From the NCBI GenBank assembly GCA_012271125.1, contig JAAXHB010000128.1, positions 1 through 9,985 on the forward strand: a stretch of DNA of 9,985 nt, written 5' to 3'. The position numbers were made by a program, and so were the translations under genes. The notes under the pieces were generated by a model. It was not told the origin of the DNA and ran no database searches. It was given only the letters and a program-made list of their open reading frames with translations. The stretch is from Actinomycetota bacterium. Its GTDB lineage: Bacteria > Actinomycetota > Acidimicrobiia > Acidimicrobiales > Aldehydirespiratoraceae. Each line of letters begins with the position of its first letter. The first letter of the stretch is position 1. This document shows positions 6,417 through 9,985 of this stretch, piece by piece.

Positions 6417-8351
6417 CTATACCCCTACCGGTACCCGCACTTGGCGGGACAGTTCGACGGGTACGGGTTGTGGCTGACCTGTGCCTTGGCTGCCGCCTGC
6501 TGGTGGCACTGCAGAGGCGACGACATGTTCGATGCCGTAGCCGGTGCAGGCACCGCAGTCATAGCAGGGGGTCCAGCGGCAGTCTTCTAGGCCGACTTCT
6601 TCGAGGGCGTCTCGCCAGTCTTGCCACAAGAAGTCTGAGTGAAGTCCTGCTGAGAGGTGATCCCAGGGGAAGACCTCGTCTTGGGTGCGATGGCGGTGCG
6701 TGTAGGCGTCGATATCGAGGCCACAAGCTGACATGGCTTCAACCCAGAGGTCGTAGTTGAAGTGCTCTGACCATTCTTGGAATGTGCCGCCACGTCGCCA
6801 TACGTATTCGATGACTGCGCCGAGGCGTCGGTCACCACGGCTTGCGATGCCTTCCACCAGGGTGGCTTTGGGGTCGTGCCATTTAAGTTGCACGCCTTTG
6901 GAACGGCGTAGGTCGTCGCGAAGCAAGCCGATTTTGCGTTGCAGTTCGGTGACGGTGTTTTGGCCGAACCATTGAAACGGAGTGAAGGGTTTGGGCACGA
7001 ATCCGCCGACCGACACTGTTACCGACGGGGAGCGCAGGTAGCTACGGCCCATGTCGACGCAGTTTCGTGCTAATTCGGCGATGCCTCCTGTGTCGACGTC
7101 GGTTTCGGTGGGTAGCCCGGTGAGGAAGTAGAGCTTGACTCGCCGCCAACCTTTGGAATACGCCGAGCCGACAGCGGCGTATAGGTCGTCGTCGCTGATG
7201 AGTTTGTTGATGACTTGGCGCATGCGCCAGGTGCCGGCTTCTGGAGCGAAGGTCAAGCCGCTGCGTCGGGCACGTTGCAGTTCAGCGGCGATACCGACTG
7301 TGAAGGCGTCAACGCGCAGGCTTGGCAGCGACACTGAGACTTGGCCGCAGCCGGCGTCGCTGACTGTTTCGGCGACCACCTTTTCAATGCCGCTGAAATC
7401 AGCTGTGCTGAGCGAAGTGAGAGCTACCTGGTCATATCCAGTGCGGCGCAAGCCTTCCTGCACCATGGTGCGTACCTGATCAGCGGGTCGTTCACGCACA
7501 GGACGGGTGATCATGCCGGCTTGGCAGAAGCGACAACCGCGGGTGCAGCCACGGAAGACCTCGACGTTGAGGCGGTCATGAACGACCTCGGTGAGAGGCA
7601 CAAGTTGGTTTTTGGGATATGGCCATTGACCGAGATCGGCAATCGTGCGCTTTTCGACCTGAGCTGGAATATCGGCATATTTGGGGGTGACTGCGTTGAC
7701 GAGTCCATCTGTGGTATAGGAGACCTCATACATAGATGGGACATATACGCCGGGGATTTGGGCAAGTTCGCGCAGCAGCTGGTGACGAGTGCTGTTGAGC
7801 TTGTGACGGCGGACAACGTCGGTGATTTCGGTGACGACTTCCTCGCCGTCGCCTAAAACGACGAAGTCAAGAAAATCTACCAGCGGTTCAGGGTTGTAGG
7901 TGCAGTGACCGCCGGCAGCGATTAGCGGGTCGGTTTCTTGACGATTTTCGGCGCGGATTTCGACGCCGGCAAGGTCAATGCAGTTCAAGAGGTTGGTATA
8001 TGTGAGTTCAGCTGAAAGATTGAACGCCAAAATGTCAAAATCTCGAGCTGAGCGGTGAGTGTCGACAGAAAACAACGGCATGGCCTTCGTGCGCATTCGT
8101 GCTTCGAGGTCTCCCCAGGGGGCATAAGTTCGCTCAGCAGCAGCATGAGGGTTTTCGTTGATGATCTCATAGAGAATCTGAAGGCCTTGGTTAGGTAGGC
8201 CGATTTCGTAAGTATCGGGATAGGCAAGGAGCCACCGGACTAGATGCTCGCCGGTTTTTGGCAGCGTCATGCCGTCTTCGTTGCCTATGTAGCGAGCGGG
8301 TTTGGACACTTGCGGGAGCAGCGGTTCAAGCTGTGTCCATAGGTCGCTCAT
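6417..8351 (-). CDS. TIGR03960-type radical SAM protein
   Basis: This is a radical SAM enzyme with a 4Fe-4S cluster that generates a 5'-deoxyadenosyl radical; the substrate is not known to me. It has three parts. An N-terminal region (about 1-225) looks like the B12-binding-like fold of this group (LLAYPDTYEIGLPNQGLQ, 41-58; GGHCTYNPEPL, 147-157). A radical SAM barrel starts near 260 with FRGCTRGCRFCQAG; C269, C273 and C276 are the cluster ligands. It continues through LTFAPEAGTWRMRQVINK and KLYFLTGLPTETD. The C-terminus has a second Cys group, CYDCGACTGYG (C596, C599, C602), possibly another metal site, then a Pro/Val-rich tail. The 644-residue length and gene pairing with DUF2344 fit family TIGR03960. 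No Shine-Dalgarno precedes the ATG. Confidence 0.9.
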   Translation of the reverse strand: MSDLWTQLEPLLPQVSKPARYIGNEDGMTLPKTGEHLVRWLLAYPDTYEIGLPNQGLQILYEIINENPHAAAERTYAPWGDLEARMRTKAMPLFSVDTHRSARDFDILAFNLSAELTYTNLLNCIDLAGVEIRAENRQETDPLIAAGGHCTYNPEPLVDFLDFVVLGDGEEVVTEITDVVRRHKLNSTRHQLLRELAQIPGVYVPSMYEVSYTTDGLVNAVTPKYADIPAQVEKRTIADLGQWPYPKNQLVPLTEVVHDRLNVEVFRGCTRGCRFCQAGMITRPVRERPADQVRTMVQEGLRRTGYDQVALTSLSTADFSGIEKVVAETVSDAGCGQVSVSLPSLRVDAFTVGIAAELQRARRSGLTFAPEAGTWRMRQVINKLISDDDLYAAVGSAYSKGWRRVKLYFLTGLPTETDVDTGGIAELARNCVDMGRSYLRSPSVTVSVGGFVPKPFTPFQWFGQNTVTELQRKIGLLRDDLRRSKGVQLKWHDPKATLVEGIASRGDRRLGAVIEYVWRRGGTFQEWSEHFNYDLWVEAMSACGLDIDAYTHRHRTQDEVFPWDHLSAGLHSDFLWQDWRDALEEVGLEDCRWTPCYDCGACTGYGIEHVVASAVPPAGGSQGTGQPQPVPVELSRQVRVPVGV

Positions 8352-8357
8352 TGCTTA

Positions 8358-8363
8358 AGTGTA
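8358..8363 (-). promoter_or_regulatory. Possible -10 element giving a leaderless radical SAM mRNA
   Basis: On the minus strand TACACT lies exactly 6 bases before the ATG at 8351. That is the spacing expected when transcription starts at the A of ATG. Leaderless mRNAs are common in Actinobacteria, and this gene has no Shine-Dalgarno. No -35 match is visible 17 bases upstream. The alternative is translation coupled to an upstream frame through the ATGA overlap. Confidence 0.35.
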
Positions 8364-8416
8364 ATTGACCTTTGGGCTGCGGACGCGGGGATGCTAGTCA
8401 CATGCTGCCACGCCAT

Positions 8417-8488
8417 CACTATTGGGAAAACAGGCACTATTGGAAAAACAGGCACTATCGGGAAAACAGGCACTATCGGAAAAACAGT
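8417..8488. repeat. Four tandem 18-bp repeats
   Basis: Plus-strand units are cactattgggaaaacagg (8417-8434), cactattggaaaaacagg (8435-8452), cactatcgggaaaacagg (8453-8470) and cactatcggaaaaacagt (8471-8488). Variation is confined to unit positions 7 and 10, plus the last base of the fourth unit. In the minus-strand rodA frame the two varying sites are both third codon positions (CCA/CCG and TTC/TTT). The array lies between rodA and the radical SAM gene. Confidence 0.9.
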
Positions 8489-8581
8489 GAGTTGGACTGG
8501 CGAAGTTAAATGCCAACTTACATTATTGAAATCTTGAGCTGGCGACGAAAAGCGCCAACGAATGGAGACAAGCAGGGGTAG

Positions 8582-9823
8582 CTAGTTGATGGCGAGGCGG
8601 CGGCGGTATACGCCGGCGACGATGCCGAGCGCTGCTAGAGACGTCAACATAGATGACCCGCCGTAGGAGACCAGCGGCAAAGGGATACCTGTGACTGGCA
8701 TCATCCCCATGGTCATGCCAACGGCTTGAAACATCTGAAACAAGAACATGGCGAGGATGCCAACGCACATGAGCCGGTCAAAAGAGTCGCCAGCTGTGGC
8801 GGCTGTGCGCCAGATCCGAAAGAGCATGACCACATACAGTCCGAGCAGCAGTCCGGCACCGCGCAGTCCTAATTCTTCACCGGCAACGGTGAAAATGAAG
8901 TCGGTTTGTTGGGCAGGCACTAGCTGAGAGCGGGTTTGGGTGCCGTTGAAGAGTCCTTGTCCGGTGATGCCACCGTTACCGATAGCGATTTGAGCTTGCT
9001 CAGCGTTGTAGGCGTAGGCAGCAGCTTGTTCGTCGACTTGTTCGGGAGCGAATAAGAACACAGTTAGTCGAGCTTGCTGGTAACCCTCAAGAATTTCTGA
9101 ACGGAAGACGCCGACGATTGCGGTGGCGGCTACCAGCGCTAGTAGCACGATCATGCGTGTGCGCACTCCGCTGGTGACGACCATTGCGAAGGCAATGACG
9201 ACATAGACGAGCATGGTTCCAAGGTCTGGCTGTAGCAACACCAGAGCAATCGGGGTTAAGCAGATGCCGATTGCGGCTGCGAGGCGGGTGCGGGTGACCT
9301 CGGCGTTGCGTGCCGGTGACAACAGCCACGCCATGCCGATTATCGTGACCAGTTTTGCTGGTTCAGAAGGCTGGAATCGGAAGCTGCCGAGCTCAAACCA
9401 GCCACGTGTTCCGCTTACCTCTACGCCGATGATTGCGACTATTACTAATGCGATGAGAACGCCGGCGTAGGTGCCTGGCCAGAGTTTGCCGATGAGTTCG
9501 GCGGGCATCCAGGCAGCTACAGATGCCAAGACAACTCCAGCACAGACAAACAGTGCTTGTCGGTTCAAAAAGTCTGTGTTGGTTGGCTGAAACGGGTCAA
9601 GGTCGCCGCGGGTGGCGGAGTACACGAGGACAACGCCGAAGACGGCAACGGCGATAGCAGCAACTGTTATAAAGGGGTCAAATTGTTCCCACCAGTTGTG
9701 ACGCTGCTCCCCTATCGTCTCACGTTGAGGCAACTCAGAGGCGATACTTGTTTGACCAGAGCTTGTTTGCCTAGGGCTTGTTAGACCAGAGCTTGCTTGA
9801 CCAGAGCTGGTTAGATCGGTCAT
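8582..9823 (-). CDS. rodA: RodA, SEDS peptidoglycan glycosyltransferase
   Basis: RodA polymerises lipid II into glycan strands at the lateral wall, working with the class B transpeptidase PBP2. The 413-residue protein has about ten membrane segments from residue 50 on. Family motifs are SGTRGWFELGSFRFQPSEPAKL (start 137), LLQPDLGTMLVY (196-207), the extracellular loop RLTVFLFAPEQVDEQAAAY (252-270) with an acidic residue near the catalytic Asp position (D264), AIGNGGITGQGLFNGTQT (280-297), TDFIFTVAGEELGLRG (307-322) and GIPLPLVSYGGSS (379-391). FQPSEPAKL and the loop layout favour RodA over FtsW. Residues 1-40 are a polar Ser/Thr/Gln cytoplasmic tail made from 15-bp repeats. The ATG overlaps the upstream gene's TGA (ATGA), which implies translational coupling. 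In many Actinobacteria the gene upstream is mrdA. Confidence 0.92.
   Translation of the reverse strand: MTDLTSSGQASSGLTSPRQTSSGQTSIASELPQRETIGEQRHNWWEQFDPFITVAAIAVAVFGVVLVYSATRGDLDPFQPTNTDFLNRQALFVCAGVVLASVAAWMPAELIGKLWPGTYAGVLIALVIVAIIGVEVSGTRGWFELGSFRFQPSEPAKLVTIIGMAWLLSPARNAEVTRTRLAAAIGICLTPIALVLLQPDLGTMLVYVVIAFAMVVTSGVRTRMIVLLALVAATAIVGVFRSEILEGYQQARLTVFLFAPEQVDEQAAAYAYNAEQAQIAIGNGGITGQGLFNGTQTRSQLVPAQQTDFIFTVAGEELGLRGAGLLLGLYVVMLFRIWRTAATAGDSFDRLMCVGILAMFLFQMFQAVGMTMGMMPVTGIPLPLVSYGGSSMLTSLAALGIVAGVYRRRLAIN
9747..9817. repeat. 15-bp tandem repeats at the rodA 5' end
   Basis: Plus-strand units are cttgtttgaccagag (9747-9761), cttgtttgcctaggg (9762-9776), cttgttagaccagag (9777-9791) and cttgcttgaccagag (9792-9806), with a partial fifth to 9817. 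They encode five-residue units of the type TSSGQ, ASSGL, TSPRQ, TSSGQ in the cytoplasmic N-terminus of RodA. Copy number could change without breaking the frame. Confidence 0.85.
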
Positions 9824-9985
9824 AGCAGGGCTGCCATTCCTTGTTCTTCAACAGCAGCTTCTGAACCGACAATTTCTAGGCATTCATCGGAAAGCTCAGG
9901 CTTAGGTACTGAAATTGGATTGCCGTCGGCGTCAATTTTGATGACGCCTATGCGGACGCCTTCTAGCCATGACACAAGAACTCGC
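9820..9985 (-). CDS. C-terminus of unidentified gene upstream of rodA
   Basis: The minus-strand frame is open from the right edge (first full codon at 9984) to a TGA at 9820-9822 that overlaps the rodA ATG. The 54 visible residues begin RVLVSWLEGVRIGVIKID and end EEQGMAALL. They are hydrophilic and acidic with no membrane segment or motif I recognise. Synteny with other Actinobacteria would put mrdA (penicillin-binding protein 2) here. The tail is not diagnostic of a PBP, so I give no symbol. The ATGA overlap and matching strand support a real gene co-translated with rodA. Confidence 0.6.
   Translation of the reverse strand, partial: RVLVSWLEGVRIGVIKIDADGNPISVPKPELSDECLEIVGSEAAVEEQGMAALL

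Larger units (their letters stand above)
8348..8581 (-). other. 77-codon open extension of the rodA frame past its TAG
   Basis: Reading on from the rodA TAG (8582-8584) in the same frame, there is no stop until TGA at 8348-8350. This TGA overlaps the ATG of the radical SAM gene as ATGA. The frame encodes, in order: LPLLVSI; two imperfect 14-residue repeats (beginning WRFSSPAQ and WHLTSPVQ); four VFPIV units; and a tail ending ITLKQ. Differences between repeat copies are mostly synonymous or conservative in this frame. No good independent start codon with a Shine-Dalgarno exists. The stretch may be an old C-terminal tail of RodA cut off by an amber mutation, a read-through extension, or chance. 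The RodA core is complete without it. No other gene is seen in this spacer. Confidence 0.4.

Noticed and set aside
8402..8509. 35-codon plus-strand ORF through the 18-bp repeats (HYWENR-type units)
   Set aside because: Starts at ATG 8402 with only a weak purine patch upstream. Changes between units are non-conservative (Trp/Arg, Glu/Lys). It opposes the transcription direction of both neighbours.
8582..8584. TAG reassigned to an amino acid in this genome
   Set aside because: proB, rpmA, rplU, rne and the radical SAM gene also end in TAG at their expected lengths, so TAG is a normal stop here.

Overview
The window looks like a piece of an actinobacterial chromosome, possibly an acidimicrobial lineage, with base composition a little above 50% GC. 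The class is inferred from gene order and protein style, not from any marker I can search. The minus-strand order is: unidentified 3' gene end, rodA, a radical SAM protein, its DUF2344 partner, RNase E/G, rplU, rpmA, obgE, proB. This matches the cluster that follows mreBCD-mrdA in many Actinobacteria. One gene end lies on the plus strand: the C-terminus of a MurJ-type lipid II flippase at the left edge, converging on proB with a 9-bp gap.

Layout from right to left, in transcription order. Positions 9820-9985 hold the last 54 codons of an unrecognised gene whose TGA overlaps the rodA ATG (ATGA). rodA (8582-9823) encodes the SEDS glycan polymerase of cell elongation. Next come 230 bases that are formally intergenic. 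They are not featureless: the rodA frame stays open for 77 codons after its TAG and ends in an ATGA overlap with the next gene. This stretch contains two imperfect 14-codon repeats and four 18-bp repeats. The radical SAM gene (6417-8351) and the DUF2344 gene (5607-6413) are 3 bp apart. The DUF2344 gene overlaps the start of rne by 62 bp. rne (3857-5668), rplU (3267-3845), rpmA (2997-3248), obgE (1603-2946) and proB (400-1539) follow at short spacings.

Functionally the strip joins envelope growth (MurJ, RodA) to RNA processing and ribosome biogenesis (RNase E/G, L21, L27, the Obg GTPase), with proline synthesis (ProB) at the end. The radical SAM/DUF2344 pair has no role I can name with certainty. 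Its position next to RNase E/G and ribosomal genes suggests RNA or ribosome modification, but that is inference.

The main oddities are: the open frame after the rodA stop with its nested repeats; a long lysine-rich tail on L21; an RNase E/G with an Asn/Arg-rich N-terminal extension and an Asp-rich C-terminal tail; an Obg whose NKxD guanine-specificity motif reads SRSD; and several short tandem repeats (14, 15, 18 and 30 bp) in otherwise ordinary housekeeping genes and spacers. No tRNA, rRNA, CRISPR, insertion sequence or phage feature was seen.
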